Positions 1 through 11,158 are shown, counted from the first letter of the stretch. The stretch is DNA of 64,000 bases from Sciurus carolinensis (GCF_902686445.1 NC_062214.1:46695454-46759453); one strand, 5' to 3'. The notes: generated by a model not told the origin, from the letters alone. A program made the numbers and translations.

Positions 1-360
1 GCTATTGTGAATGGTTTTGCCATCGTGGTTTCTGTTTCAGATAATTTACTACTGCTACATAGCAATGGAACTGAGTGTTATATTTTTTATTTCTTTCTTG
101 CAACTTTTCTAAATTCATTTATTAGTTCTTGTAGTTTTTCGGTGGAATCTTTGGGGTTTTCTATATGTAAGATCATGTTATCTGCAAACAATGACAATTT
201 GAAATCTATTCCAGTTTTGATGCTTTTTATTTCTGTCTCTTGTCTAATTGCTTTTGAGAGGGCTTCTAGTACTATGTTAAATAAAAGTGGTAAAATCAGG
301 TATTCTTTCTTGCTGTAGATCATAGAGAAGCCTTTCAGCTTTCCCCCCATTGACTATGCT
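1..360 (-). mobile_element. L1 ORF2 fragment, RT region (minus)
   Basis: The minus strand encodes a piece of the LINE-1 ORF2 reverse transcriptase, about residues [18 protein letters not shown] followed by LFADNMIL and ENPKDSTEKLQELINEF. These match the conserved L1 RT segment after motif B, motif C and the following helix. The catalytic FADD motif reads FADN, so the copy is dead. Bases 1-86 continue into the next ORF2 segment (the 'gctattgtgaatggttt' stretch). The fragment runs off the left edge. It lies head to head with a plus-strand L1 piece starting near 411, so the pair probably comes from one inverted insertion. Confidence 0.85.
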
Positions 361-404
361 GCTTGCTTGCTGTTGCCTAATTATGCATAGTTTTTGTTTT
401 GTTG

Positions 405-1440
405 GCATCAGCGAGATCATCTAGACAGAAAAACCAATAAATGAACGTGGGACTTGAACTACAACTTAGATCAATAAGACCCAAATAACATGAAGAATCT
501 GGCAGCAGAAACAAAATACATTCTTCTCAAGTACACATGGGACATTCTTCAGGATAGGTCATATGTTAGGAAACAAAACAAGTCTTAATAAATTTAAGAT
601 TTAGATAATATCATACACCTTTTCTAAACCACAATGGTATGACACTGAAAATCAACATCAGAAAGAAAAACTGGAAAATTCACAAATATGTGAAAATTAA
701 ACAACACACCCCTGAACAACTATACATCAAAGAGGAAATTCAAACATTAAAAATACCTTAAGACAGACAAAAACAGAAACACATCATTCCAAAACTGATA
801 GGATATAGTGAAAGCAAATCTATTAAGGAAGTGGATAGCAATAAATACTACATTCAAAGAGAATGATCTCAAATAAACCACCTAATATCACAACTGAATT
901 TACTAGAAAAAGGAAAACAAACTAAGCCCCAAGTTATCAGCAGTTAGAAAAAAACAAAGATCAGAAGAGAAATAAATGAAATAGAGATTAGTAAAACAGT
1001 AGAAATAGATAAATGAAACAATGTTATTTATAAAGGTAAACAAAATCTATATGCTTTTAGCTAGAGTAAGAAAAGAAGACTCAACTAAGAATGGAAATGA
1101 AAAGAAAGAGATTGCAACTGATAACACAGAAATGCAAACAACTTTGAGACTATTATAAATGTTTTGTCAACAAATGGCAGAACCTAGAAGAGGTGGATAA
1201 ATTCCTAGACACACGAAACTGAGCAAGACCAAATCATGAAAAATTAGAAATCCTTAACAAAACAATACTACCTAAGGAGATTTAACTACTAACCAGTAAT
1301 CTCCCAACAAAGAAAAGTCCTGGACCTGGTGGCATCACGTGAGAATTTAACCAACTATTTAAGGAAGAGCAAACACCAAGTCTTCTCAAAGTCTTCCAAA
1401 AAATTTTACAAGAGGGACTATTTCCAAACTCATTTTAGAT
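405..1440 (+). mobile_element. L1M ORF2 fragment (plus), EN/linker to pre-RT
   Basis: This is a heavily mutated L1 ORF2 segment on the plus strand. Recognisable landmarks are the 'cttctcaagtacacatggga' endonuclease-end block near 515, the 'ggaaaattcacaaatatgtg' block near 672, and the 'caacaaagaaaagtcctgg' (PTKKSPG) block near 1305. It ends at 'tttccaaactcatttta' near 1420-1437, just before the L1 RT core. Many frameshifts and stops are present and no frame is open. The order of blocks follows L1 ORF2 without large gaps. Confidence 0.85.
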
Positions 1441-1806
1441 CTTGTGTTCTTAACATACACAACAAATAGCCATGTGAGGTGGCAGAAATGGTAATAAGGA
1501 GGATTATGATAATAATTTTACAATGTAGTCATATATCAAGACATGGAATTGTATATACTAAGTGTATGCAATTTTTATGTGTTGATCACACCTCTGTATA
1601 GCTGGAAAAAAAACTTCTTTAAAAAGGCAGGTACAGCCTCAGCAGGACTGAGTATCACAGGAGCCAAGGGATTGTCATGTGGCTATCTCTAATTTTAAGT
1701 GATGTTTGGACAAATTTCTACCCATATTTTATACTATCAGAGAAGGTTTAGTGATATTATTTTCTGAATTCCAAGTTCATATATTTCTTTGTTAGTTCTG
1801 GTAATT
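1441..1806. other. Unassigned AT-rich spacer
   Basis: This stretch lies between the L1 fragment and the pyrimidine microsatellite. I see no open frame and no repeat family I can name. Confidence 0.4.
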
Positions 1807-1915
1807 CTCTATCTGTCTCTCTCTCTCTGTCTCTCTCTCTCTCTGTCTGTCTCTCTCTCTCTCTCTGTCTCTCTCTCTTTCTCCCTCCCTGTCCCTCCCT
1901 CCCCCTCTCTTTTTT

Positions 1916-1997
<82 letters not shown>

Positions 1998-2000
1998 TCA
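1807..2000. repeat. (TC)n / (TTTC)n microsatellite
   Basis: Interrupted TC and TGTC dinucleotide runs (about 1807-1925) pass into a nearly pure TTTC tetranucleotide run (about 1926-2000). The open frames here in both directions are artefacts of the repeat. All purines lie on the minus strand. Confidence 0.97.
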
Positions 2001-2740
2001 TTCCTTCTTTATAAAGTGAAAATGAACTTGTTTGGGTTCACTCTGTTCCAGAGAATTTTTAAAAAATTGTGTCTTTACTTTCAAGACACTTGACTTTGAA
2101 GTATTGATGTCCTCATTTACCCCAAAATTATGAGAAAATTTTTAGATAATTGTAAGAGACAATTTTTAGATTAGCAAGAAGATTTTTAAAATTTTAAAAA
2201 TTATTTTCTTGTTTCAGAGTATTGTGGACACAGAATGTTATTATTATTCATGATTTGGCATTCATCAAGAATTTTTGGCATTGATTCATGATTTTGGCAT
2301 TGATGAGCCCAAATCACAGTCATTTTATAAACTTTTATTAATGCATAAAACCTTTATTCTGCCTTTCTTCAAGTAGAGTTTGGTATGTTTGTAACTCTTG
2401 GCTCAATTGTTTATAACAAGTGAAACATTAATGGATAATAGTTCTAAACATAAGGGCTAAACTCATAAAGCTTCCAGATGAAATACTTGATCTACCCACA
2501 ATGAAGGGAGGTGTGTTTAAGGTTTCTATTATTGGTTCAAATTTCTCTTTCTTTCCATTTCTCCTTATGATTTCTACAGCTTTTACTTGTATATTTTGAG
2601 GTTAGGTTACTTGATATGTAGTCATTTCTCATAGTTTTCTTTTCAATGTAGATTACTATCAGCATTATAATTAAAAGATGACCCTTGGGTCCAATTTAGG
2701 TATTTGTTCCTTTAATTTGTCTGATGTTGATTCTTTGGCT
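2001..2740. other. Unassigned AT-rich spacer
   Basis: AT-rich single-copy-looking DNA. A short imperfect local repeat of 'catgatttggcatt' and 'catgattttggcatt' lies at about 2250-2300. No gene is visible. Confidence 0.4.
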
Positions 2741-2744
2741 TTTG

Positions 2745-3435
2745 CTCTTTTTTAAACTTTTAATTTACATAGTATTACTTTTCCTTTTTATTTAAAAATT
2801 GCAAATACACATAACAAAATTTACCATCTTTATCATTTTTAAATATACAGTTGATTGACACTAAGAGCATCCACATCCATCAGCAACATCCATCTCCAGA
2901 ATTTTTCACCTCGTGAAATGGAAATGGTGTGTAGTGTTAATAATTTCCCATTCCCACTCACTCCCAACCCCTGGGAACCACCATTCTGCTTTCTGTCTAT
3001 ATGAATTTGACTTCTCTAGGTACCTCACAGGAGTGGAATCTCATGGTTTTTGTCCTTTTGTAATGAACTTATTTCACATAGCATAGTGTTCTCAAGGTTT
3101 GCTCATTTTATAGCATGTTATTGCTTTCCTTCCTTTTTAAAGGATAAATAATATTTCATTGCATATATATATGCCAAATTTTCCTATCCATTCATCTGTC
3201 CATGAACCTTTTGTTTTCTTTTGAATAATTCTGCCTGGACATCAATATACAGATAACTCTTCAAGTCTCTGCTTTTGATTCTTTTGAGAAATAGAAATGG
3301 TGGATCATAAAGTAATTCTATTTTTAATTTATCGAGTAACTTCTATACTGTTTTCTAAAATAAGTACATAGGTTTATAGTCCCAACAACAATGCACAAGC
3401 ATTTCAATTTCTCCATATTCTTGTCCACAGCAGAG
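2745..3435 (-). mobile_element. L1M 3' UTR (antisense)
   Basis: The plus strand reads as the reverse complement of an old L1M (MB/MC-like) 3' end. It has the 'aaatttaccatctttatca' block near 2817, the 'cccctgggaaccaccattct' block near 2968, and the 'gaacttatttcacatagcat' block near 3065. The 'tttcctatccattcatctgt' block lies near 3180 and 'tcccaacaacaatgcacaag' near 3380. These follow the expected order in an antisense L1M 3' UTR. Confidence 0.85.
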
Positions 3436-3694
3436 ATGTAGGGGAAAAACAAGAAAGAATTGTAATACAGAGTAAAGGGAAACACAGAGGTCAGCAGTAG
3501 CAAATTTGGTCAACAGGTTTAATCCAGTGATGCCTGAATAATAATCCCTTTGATGGAAACATCACCACTGGTCCCCAAGGCTATTCCATTGAAATCATGG
3601 AGTTGGAAGATAGTGTGGAGCTTATTTAGGGTAGTTGGGAGATAAGAAAATCGAGGTAGCAGGTCACTTTCAAGGGTGTAGGGTGCAGCATGGC

Positions 3695-3832
3695 TTCTGA
3701 AGTCAGAGAGCATGAGTTCAAATCTGATGCTGGCGGATGTTAGCTGATGACCTTAGGCAGATCCCTTCTGTGATTCCTCTGTCTCATGAGTATTAAGGGG
3801 GTGATGTAGGGAGCCCCTCAGGGTGGTGCTGA
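3695..3832 (+). mobile_element. MIR SINE
   Basis: The order of blocks is that of a sense MIR: 'gagttcaaatctgatgctgg' (the tRNA-like B-box area), then 'gatgaccttaggcagatccc' (core, CCTTGGGCAAG-like), then 'gattcctctgtctcatgagt'. It is strongly diverged. No target duplication is visible, as expected for this age. Confidence 0.65.
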
Positions 3833-3934
3833 GGCTTGCGCAAGAGAACACGGGGAAGGTGTGTGAAGCGATGCCTGCCTACAATGTTAGCTGTCAGCAT
3901 AAGTGATAGACGAGATCAGAGCAGCTTTCTAAGA

Positions 3935-4110
3935 TTTCCCTTCTTTCTCCTTCCCCTTCCCCTTTTCCTGCTTCTTAACCTCCATTCCCTTCCCCTTCTT
4001 CTCCTTGTCATTCTTCCTTTTATTTTTTCTTCTACAGTTTCTTATTCTTTCTTTTCTTCTGCCCACTCTTTTTTTTTCCTCCTTCTTCTCCTTTCTTCCT
4101 CCTCCTCAGA
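3935..4110. repeat. Polypyrimidine low-complexity tract
   Basis: A C+T-rich stretch with scattered TTCC, CTTT and TCCTCC units. A 117-residue open frame at 3836-4189 covers it and translates to a Leu/Ser/Phe-rich low-complexity string. I take that as a composition effect, not a gene. Confidence 0.8.
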
Positions 4111-4227
4111 CTTGAGCATTAGTCCTGATGTTGTTGTCCTCCTTGTTGTTAGTTATTCCAGGGAATTTGACCCATTAGTACTAATTTAAGAAATATTGAT
4201 GACTTCACAAACATACACACAGGCATG

Positions 4228-4302
4228 CACTTTTTTTTTATTATTGTATACAAATGGGATACATGTTGTTTCTCTATTTGTACATGGAGTAAAAACATTT
4301 TA
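4228..4302 (-). mobile_element. Sciurid L1 3' end (antisense, short)
   Basis: The stretch 'acaaatgggatacatgttgt' followed by 'ttgtacatggagtaaaa', preceded by a T run at 4230-4238, matches the antisense 3' terminus of a squirrel L1 subfamily as I remember it. It is severely 5'-truncated. Confidence 0.55.
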
Positions 4303-4394
4303 TTCTAACAGAAAAGCCATAAACAAAGTAAAAATGTAAACAACAGTTAAATGGAGCTTGAACTTTGATCAAAACAAACACAAATACATGGATT

Positions 4395-4690
4395 TCAAAA
4401 ATAACTTTGATACTCTAACAATTACTTTTTAAGTAATTTTTTTTGGGGGGGTCCTGGAAACTGCTGTTCTTCCACCCAGAAAAAAGGAAAATGTGAATTG
4501 CAATTCATAGTGAATAAAGAACTACATATGAAAAGGTGTCCTTTTGCAATGCACCTGAAATTTTATACAGATAATACACAAAAAACAGCATATAAATATA
4601 CATATACACATGTGTATTTCTGCTATTACTTTATCTTCCTTCATTTAACAAATGTTTCTTATCCTGGCATCTTGCATAGAGTTTATGATG
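4395..4690 (+). repeat. Diverged local duplication, copy 1
   Basis: This copy matches copy 2 at 5018-5258. Shared blocks are 'ctaacaattactt' versus 'ataacaattactt', then 'gcaattcatagtgaataaag' versus 'gcaattcattgtgaataaag', then 'agcatataaatacac'-like text. The order is the same and the offset is about 620 bp. Copies differ by substitutions and small indels, so the event is old. Confidence 0.65.
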
Positions 4691-5017
4691 TTAAGGAGAG
4701 TAGGTCTCAGGCAAAAGCTTTCTCTTTAGGATGTGGGTGCTAAGGAAAAAAGAGTGTGTCATAGCATGATGGAGCCATGGGTAAGTAGCTTATGTAAATC
4801 TTCAGTTGCACAGCAGCTACGGAGCCTCTTACTAAGGGAAGTGTAGGAGGCTGTGTGGATAGTGCTCTCTGATTCAGGTCTTGGAAGATGAGTTCCTAAG
4901 TGGAGAAGAGACAATGAAAACCCATCTAGAATTTGGTGAACTAGGGAGAATTTATGTGCCAGCAAATTTTCTCAAGGGTGTAGGGTGCACCCTTTCTTTA
5001 TAAAATAAGAAGTACCT

Positions 5018-5258
5018 TCCTTGAAAATAAGTTTGATACCATAACAATTACTTCTGAAGCAAACTTTTTTTCCTATAAAACATTGATTTCCTAAAAAATT
5101 AGAAATGCAAATTGCAATTCATTGTGAATAAAGATCTGCATGCTGAAGGGTCTCTTTTTCTAAGTATATGAGAATTTTTATATAATAAAAATAGCATACA
5201 AATACACTTACGTGTATGTATTTCTTCAAAATACTAGACATTTTGCATAAGATCAAAA
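5018..5258 (+). repeat. Diverged local duplication, copy 2
   Basis: Second member of the direct repeat described at 4395-4690. It carries 'aaattgcaattcattgtgaa' and 'aaaatagcatacaaatacac' in the same order as copy 1. An alternative is two independent insertions of one unnamed repeat family. Confidence 0.65.
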
Positions 5259-5259
5259 A

Positions 5260-7475
5260 TGTTAATTCCATTCCAAATATTCCACAGCCTAAAACAGGTG
5301 TCAAAGTTCTTCAACATAAACAATTGTTCTGATAAAATTTTAGAGACCAGTGTTAGTAAACTTGAAAAAACAATAATAGATTATAAGAATTTTTGAAGAA
5401 ATAAATTTCCCCACTTTTTCTTTTTAGGGATAGTAGAACAGGCTGCACTATTGACAGTTTGGGAGATTGCATACTGTATTGCAATTTCTATATTCTCTTC
5501 TAGAATGAGAGTCTTTCCACTAGTTTAACTGCAAAGCCACATACTCTGTACACTTAAAAATCTCTGGTTTGGTTTTCATTGAGTCAGTAATAACAAAAAA
5601 GACATTATCAGCCAGTTTGCAGGGTTTTCTGTAGGGAAGCTGAGTTAAAGTGACTTGGCATGCTTCAGGTCGCCTGATGAATGTCAAGTGAGGGGGCCAC
5701 TGAATGAAAGTTCCTAGCTACACCATTCTCTGTAATTGGAAATGCTATGTAAAAAATAAACTATGTCAACAGTTTCTGCTGCCTGCCTCACATCCTGGAG
5801 AGCCGTGTACAATGTGAGTTATCCCTGCAACTTAAAAGAATTATGACCACAGAGATCGTGAGGCGTGCAGCTGGTTTGCAAAGCTGCTTGGGGTAAACCT
5901 GTCAAAACTCATGAGTAAACAGAATCTGAAAACAGAGGCTGTAAGTAGGGGAAATCAATTGCTTTTTCTACAAAATAAAAGGAAGAGTTTTGCTTAGGGC
6001 AATGTGACGATGACTTGCAACTGTTCTGCATTAACTGTAACTTTCTTCTTGTTTTCTCACTGCCCAATTTTCCTTTATTCTATAGTGAGCAGTTGAGGCT
6101 CTGTATTGCGCACTGGGAATATCTAAACTGGAAATAATTAGAATATATATTTCATTTATAGTGGGCCTTATGTGAGGAGAAGTAAAGATTGCCACAGCTT
6201 CCTGAGTATATGAGTTAATGATGTGTTCTGCATTTTCTTAATTTTCCACATTTTAACTGCCTCTGTTCCTTATTTGGGGTTAGGGAACTTTGAGAGGCAT
6301 GGGATGCAGACTCACTGGAGCAGAAATGTACAGCTCTTGAGACTATAAGGGGATAGCATGGAGAAGGTAAAGTTAATCAAGTGGTTACTTGGTAGTATTT
6401 CCCTCCAGTTTCTTCCTTCAATGTCAGAGCAAGCATGTTCTCAAGCATAAGTTTCAAACTAGAGATTGATTTAAGGTCACTGTGGTATTTTATAGGGGTA
6501 TGTTTTTAGAATTTGATGAACAAATGGAATTTCAAAATTAAGTTCCAAAAATGATTATTAATAAAAGGAAAATATGACTCACTACAGAAGAAAAATAGCC
6601 CACACGTGTGTATGTGTGTATGTGTGTCTGTTGTATGTGTATTAGATACATATTCATAGTGAAATGAAGTCATTGGTAAAGACAAGTGCGCATTTTTCAG
6701 ATTTAATTAGGACATCATTTTGATGGAGAATAAGCTAGCATAAATAAAGCCAGAAACCGGGTACAAACGCTAAATTGATTATAAATCTTGAAGCTTGTTT
6801 GTATGACTGGGTTGCATGACTGAAGCTTAAAAAGGAAAGAAAAAGAGTTTTACATAGAGTTATAAGTGTGCTTTTGGTCATGGTTTACTATAAAGGGAAG
6901 AAATATGAAAGCTATTCCCAAAATGTTTAGAGATAGAAACTCTGGAGAAAATCCAAGAGGGCATTCTGATTTATTGCATAATTTTCAAATTGCAAAGATA
7001 CATTTTCTCTAGAAAGAGTTGATTCAAAATTAACCCAGAATGATAACTAATGGTAATGAGTCAAGAAACGAAGCATGAAAGACATGCAACATTTCATCCA
7101 AGATAATACCCATAAAAAGTCAGAGATGGGATGAAATTGTGTCTTCCTAAAGAGCAATTCACAACTTCTGACTCAGAGGTGGACATGAGGGAGGAGCACA
7201 GACATGCTCTCTCAAATTGCTTGGCATTCTGGTACCCAGCAGATTATTTTGAGATTATACCCTATTATTATAGTCACCTACAGTCAGGTGACTTATGATG
7301 GTCCCTCTTATTGAATGGCATCTGAGTTTACTAAAACTGATCAGAAAAATAGAAATCATTTCTGATGGTGGGGGAAAGATGAAGAGAAACAAATAGAGAA
7401 AAGGATGAATTTAGTTCTGAGATTGTAACCCCCAAAAAACAGATCCAAAGGAAAGAATTTAGGTATAAGTAGCTC
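5260..7475. other. Non-repeat interval
   Basis: About 2.2 kb of apparently unique AT-rich DNA. It contains a short (TG)n-like patch near 6603-6640 and nothing else I can name. No long open frame or splice-like exon stands out. Confidence 0.4.
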
Positions 7476-7479
7476 GGAA

Positions 7480-7860
7480 AGTGTGTTAGTTAGTTTTCCA
7501 TTACTCTAACAAAATACCTGAAATAGTCAACTTATAAATAGGGAAGGTTTATTTGGCTCACAGTTTTGCAGGTTTCAGTTTTGGTCAGGTGAACTCACTG
7601 CTTTTGGGCCTATGGTGAGGCAGCACATCACAGAGAAGAGCATAGAATGAAGCATGTTCACCTCATGACTGAGAATTAAAGAAAAAAGAAGAGTAGGTGA
7701 TGGGGTCACACTATTCCGTCTAAAAGCACACTCCTGATGACTGGAGACCTCCCACGAGTCTCTAGTTCTTAAAGTTTCCACCACCTTCCAAGAATGCCAT
7801 GCTGTGAACTAAGCTTTAATATATGGACATTTGGGGGACATTTAAGATCCAGGTTCCAGT
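7480..7860 (-). mobile_element. MaLR LTR (MST/MLT1-like, antisense)
   Basis: The plus strand starts 'gtgttagttagttttccatt' and continues 'ctaacaaaatacctgaaata', 'ggtttatttggctcacagtt' and 'ttgcaggtttcag'. This is the reverse-complement 3' end of a MaLR LTR (ERVL-MaLR class). It ends near the 'gacatttaagatccaggttc' block. No internal retroviral sequence adjoins it, so it looks like a solo LTR. Confidence 0.75.
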
Positions 7861-7869
7861 GAGAGGTAA

Positions 7870-8620
7870 TCCCAGGAAGCATTGTGAGGGAGTAGGAGGC
7901 TAAGCACTGCAGGGAAGAAAGCAACAGAGAATTCTATCATGGGGCACTAGGGCTTCATCTTGCTGGGCACCTCTGGGAAACTATGTAGGACCATCTCAGA
8001 GTTGCCCCATTCCAAGGGAAAAGGAAGCTATGGTACTTATGTATGAACTCTATCTGTTACTGATAAGGTCTGATCCTGGAGGCATCAAGCCCTGATGCTT
8101 GAGACTTGCCCAAGAGAGCAAATTATCCTCCTCTGGCCAGAGGAAGACCATAGGGCAGCAGGCACAGGGACTTAACATTAAAGCATGACCAGGCACAGAA
8201 TCAGTGAGTGTCAAAGGGATCTAAGTGGGACATTGACTATATCTGTCCATGCTGTTTCCATACAATTGTTCTAAACAGGACAGGTCAAGAGGAACAAATG
8301 CCATCTCTTCCAGGTCTCCCACCTCTTGCCTCTACTTTTAACAGAATGCTGGCGTAGGGCAATGTCCTCACTCCTTTTAATCAACATGAGTAGCCCTTCC
8401 ACTAGGAGTGAAGTGACCAGAGCTAGTGACTAACTCCGGTTGGTTAGGTTGGTCTGAAGATAGCTGCAGGGAGGTTAAGACAGTTTGAATCTTCACGTAA
8501 ATCTATCACGAGCTTTCCTCCCAGGAACAGAATGATGTCTCCCAGATCTGCCCCTTTTGTTCCATATTCCTGTGTTATTTTTTGCTTTTAAGACCTGCCA
8601 AAGAAGAACAGAATATGTGT
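7870..8620. other. Unassigned interval between LTR and L1
   Basis: Around 750 bp of slightly higher GC content than the flanks. It has no open frame of note and no family I recognise. It could be unrecognised MaLR-internal or unique DNA. Confidence 0.3.
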
Positions 8621-8624
8621 GTCA

Positions 8625-9165
8625 ACAATGGGGTTTTACTCAATCATAAGGAAGAATAAAATTATGTCATTTAATGGTAAATGGATGAAACTTGAAAGCA
8701 GTATGTTAAATAAAATAAGCCAGATTCAGAAAGTCAAGGGTCAAATGCATTCCCTTGAGGATATGTGGATGGTACAGAGAAATAAATAAAATAAAAAGGG
8801 AGGAGAATCTCATGAAATAGAAGGGAGAATAGTGGAGTACAAGATTGATGGGTAGGAAAGAATGATGAGTCAGGGGACAAATTGTGTAATGAAATTGACC
8901 TAATTATGCTGTGTACATGTATGGAAACATCACATTGATCCCCTTTTATGCATAACTATAATGAACCAATTAAAAATAAGTTAATAGAAGGATGATAGTT
9001 CTACTCTTTGAGAAAGGGGAAGAGGAGAAGGGAGTATGGGAGGAAAAGGGGAAGTCCTGAGGATTGAAATGGAGCAAAATATGCTGTATGCATTTATGAA
9101 TATGTAAAAATGAACCCCACTACTATGTATAACTATCATGAATTAATAAAAATATTAAAAAGAAT
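8625..9165 (+). mobile_element. Sciurid L1 3' end (sense)
   Basis: It contains 'actcaatcataaggaagaat', then 'aatggtaaatggatgaaact', then a G/A-rich patch ('gggaggagaatctcatgaaa'). The terminus is 'tatgtataactat' followed by 'aattaataaaaatattaaaa'. That is the sense 3' UTR of a rodent L1. Two similar termini (8930-8985 and 9110-9165) occur in a row, suggesting a tandem or duplicated 3' end. Confidence 0.7.
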
Positions 9166-9179
9166 ATGTGTCAAAATGT

Positions 9180-10080
9180 TGTCTATCTTGTAAAATAAGT
9201 TAAAAAATAACATCATGTATGATACACACCTTGGTACTAGTGAATCAGACATTAGCTCTTTTGTAATGGACAACCAATTTTTATTCTTATAATTACAAAC
9301 AATTCTTTACAATGTAATTTGCCCATGCTCCTTAATAGGAAAAACAAGATCAACAGGTAGTGCATAATAACAAGTTACAGTACATTTTGTATTCCTGGAT
9401 TCATCCTGTGCTCCCTCCCTCTTTATCCTTAAAGGTTTGTCATCAATAGAAAACTAATATCCAAACATAACACTGATAATATTCAAAAAGAAAAAAAAAG
9501 TAATGGCATGATCCCCAACACAAAGGGCTCTGCAAAACATCATAACTTATTAAGTTTGGAAAATGTGCCTCGTTGTCTGTAAAATACTCGAGAGAATTAC
9601 TTATTCTTTCAGATTAACTGCCACCTTTCTGCCACCTCCAAGAACGTTAGGTTTTCTGGCAATATCAGTAAAAGATTCTGAGGCCTCGTTGGTGAAAGTA
9701 GAGTGTGAGTTCACAAACCAAAGAGGCTACATGTACACAGTATTAAAACAGAAGAAAGTAACAATCACCTGCTCTGTAGTTAATGGGAGTTTATTAATAG
9801 ATTGCCTTCAATTCAGAGCTCTCTTTAAATTGTCTCTTCATTTTCACATGAACAATGGGCTTGAGAAGCAGAATGAGCAGGAAGGGCAATTCCAGATGGT
9901 CCATCCATTTGCCTTCTACACATTGCTTCTGGACCAGTCTTACCTGGATGATGTGCTGTCTCTCTTCCAGGTGTGAAGCCAAGGCCCAAGTCAGAATCAC
10001 TGTTGATGAACAGTCTTGAGATTCTCATCATGTTTTGAAGTGTTAAAAAAGAAGCCTGTTCCTTGATTGGCAAGAGAAGA
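9180..10080. other. Non-repeat interval with a 137-codon open frame
   Basis: Apparently unique sequence. The plus strand is open for 137 codons at 9563-9976, with a protein I do not recognise that lacks a clear domain, signal peptide or low-complexity bias. I see no promoter, polyadenylation signal or convincing splice context, so it is not called as a gene. Confidence 0.35.
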
Positions 10081-10084
10081 GAGA

Positions 10085-10280
10085 GTGAGCTTATGTGCAA
10101 CTCACCCTGCCTGGTGCTGGGTACTTTGCATAGAAGTTTGCATCCCAGTACCACCATCCAGTCTTCTGTCAGTTTCTCCATCTTTATGTTACTGATGAAG
10201 CATCCAAAATTCAGAGAGGTTTTGCACCAGGTTGCACTTTTTACTTGAGGTTTGAACCCAGGTTCATCTCATTTCCAAAT
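10085..10280 (-). mobile_element. MIR SINE (antisense)
   Basis: The plus strand shows the antisense MIR order: 'tgcctggtgctgggtacttt', 'tgttactgatgaagcatcca', 'attcagagaggttttgcacc' and 'aggtttgaacccaggttca'. The last block is the reverse complement of the MIR B-box region. Confidence 0.65.
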
Positions 10281-10319
10281 TCCCTGTTTTCTCCAGTACC
10301 TTCCTTCTCTAGGATGATA

Positions 10320-10444
10320 TTTTCTTTTCTTTCTTTTTCTTTTTCTTTTCTCTTCTTTTTTCTTTTCTTTTCTTTTCTCTCCTCCTCTCCCTCCTCCCCT
10401 TCCTTCCCCTCCTCCTCCTCTTCATCCTCCTCTTCCTCCTCCTT
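10320..10444. repeat. Polypyrimidine tract (TTTTC, TCC units)
   Basis: An almost pure C+T run. It abuts the antisense SINE at 10445 and probably grew from that element's A-rich tail. Open frames here are low-complexity Ser/Phe or Glu/Lys strings. Confidence 0.9.
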
Positions 10445-10522
10445 TTTATACCAGGGATTGAACCCAGGGTGCTTAACCTGCAAGAGTCCTATCAGCTCTG
10501 ACCTTCATCTCAGGCACACAGC
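10445..10522 (-). mobile_element. ID/B1-dID SINE fragment (antisense)
   Basis: The block 'ataccagggattgaacccag' is the reverse complement of a tRNA-type B box plus the 'agcacc' end typical of sciurid ID-related SINEs. The downstream part is degenerate. Confidence 0.65.
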
Positions 10523-11027
10523 TCCTGGGGAGAAACTCTTAGGCTAGACGGCCACAATGTTCACCAGCTCTACTTCTCTGGTTCCCTACCTGCTTTACAG
10601 TAACTTTAAGCAATGGATTTTCTTGAGAGCTACACAAAGCTCCTAACATTGCATTTTGCAACTGTGGAAAAGCTACATAGATGTCCTGGTTTCTGTAACT
10701 TTCCTGAATACAAAGAATAATGGTTGCATAGTCTTTAACCTGATAATGAGACATATATAAATAAAGACTGCTGGCTAACTCTTAAGATCTGCATCTCCAT
10801 CAGAGAGCAGAGTTCCACCTGATCCCAGCTTACTCTTCAAAATCTGTGTTTGTGAATCTTTACTTTCCAATCCCCCTTTGCCCCTTGCCAGACCTGAGAG
10901 TTTGGTCATGCTGGTCGCAGCAAGGTCTCTGATGTGATGGGGACTTGTAGACATTCAATAAAACACCATTTACTCCTGATAATGCCTTCATTTTGTGAGT
11001 CTTGGACAAGAGTTCAAAGGTCAAAAT

Positions 11028-11033
11028 GCAGTG
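11028..11033. repeat. 6-bp target-site duplication, left
   Basis: The hexamer gcagtg directly flanks the LTR and is repeated exactly at 11379-11384. Six bp is the usual duplication length for class II (ERVK/IAP-like) elements. Confidence 0.75.
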
Positions 11034-11085
11034 TATCGCGTTTCCCTGCCTGCAGAGAGACACAACACGTATCCTGGTTCAAGGC

Positions 11086-11091
11086 TTTATT
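11086..11091 (-). promoter_or_regulatory. LTR polyadenylation signal AATAAA
   Basis: On the minus strand the solo LTR reads AATAAAGCC about 75 bp downstream of its TATA-like box. This is the expected spacing for a class II LTR R region. Confidence 0.65.
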
Positions 11092-11158
11092 GTCAAAAGG
11101 AGTCCATCCAACTTCTTCTATTCTTCGTTTTCTTCCTTCTCTCTAAGGGCTACAGCGA

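Noticed and set aside
1789..2019. Overlapping 69- and 76-codon frames over the TTTC microsatellite
   Set aside because: Translation is a pure Ser/Leu/Phe or Arg/Glu/Lys repeat produced by the microsatellite.
3836..4189. 117-codon plus-strand frame
   Set aside because: It spans a polypyrimidine tract and encodes Leu/Ser/Phe-rich low complexity with no family match.
10241..10547. Glu/Lys-rich and Ser/Phe-rich frames
   Set aside because: Composition artefact of the polypyrimidine tract next to an antisense SINE.
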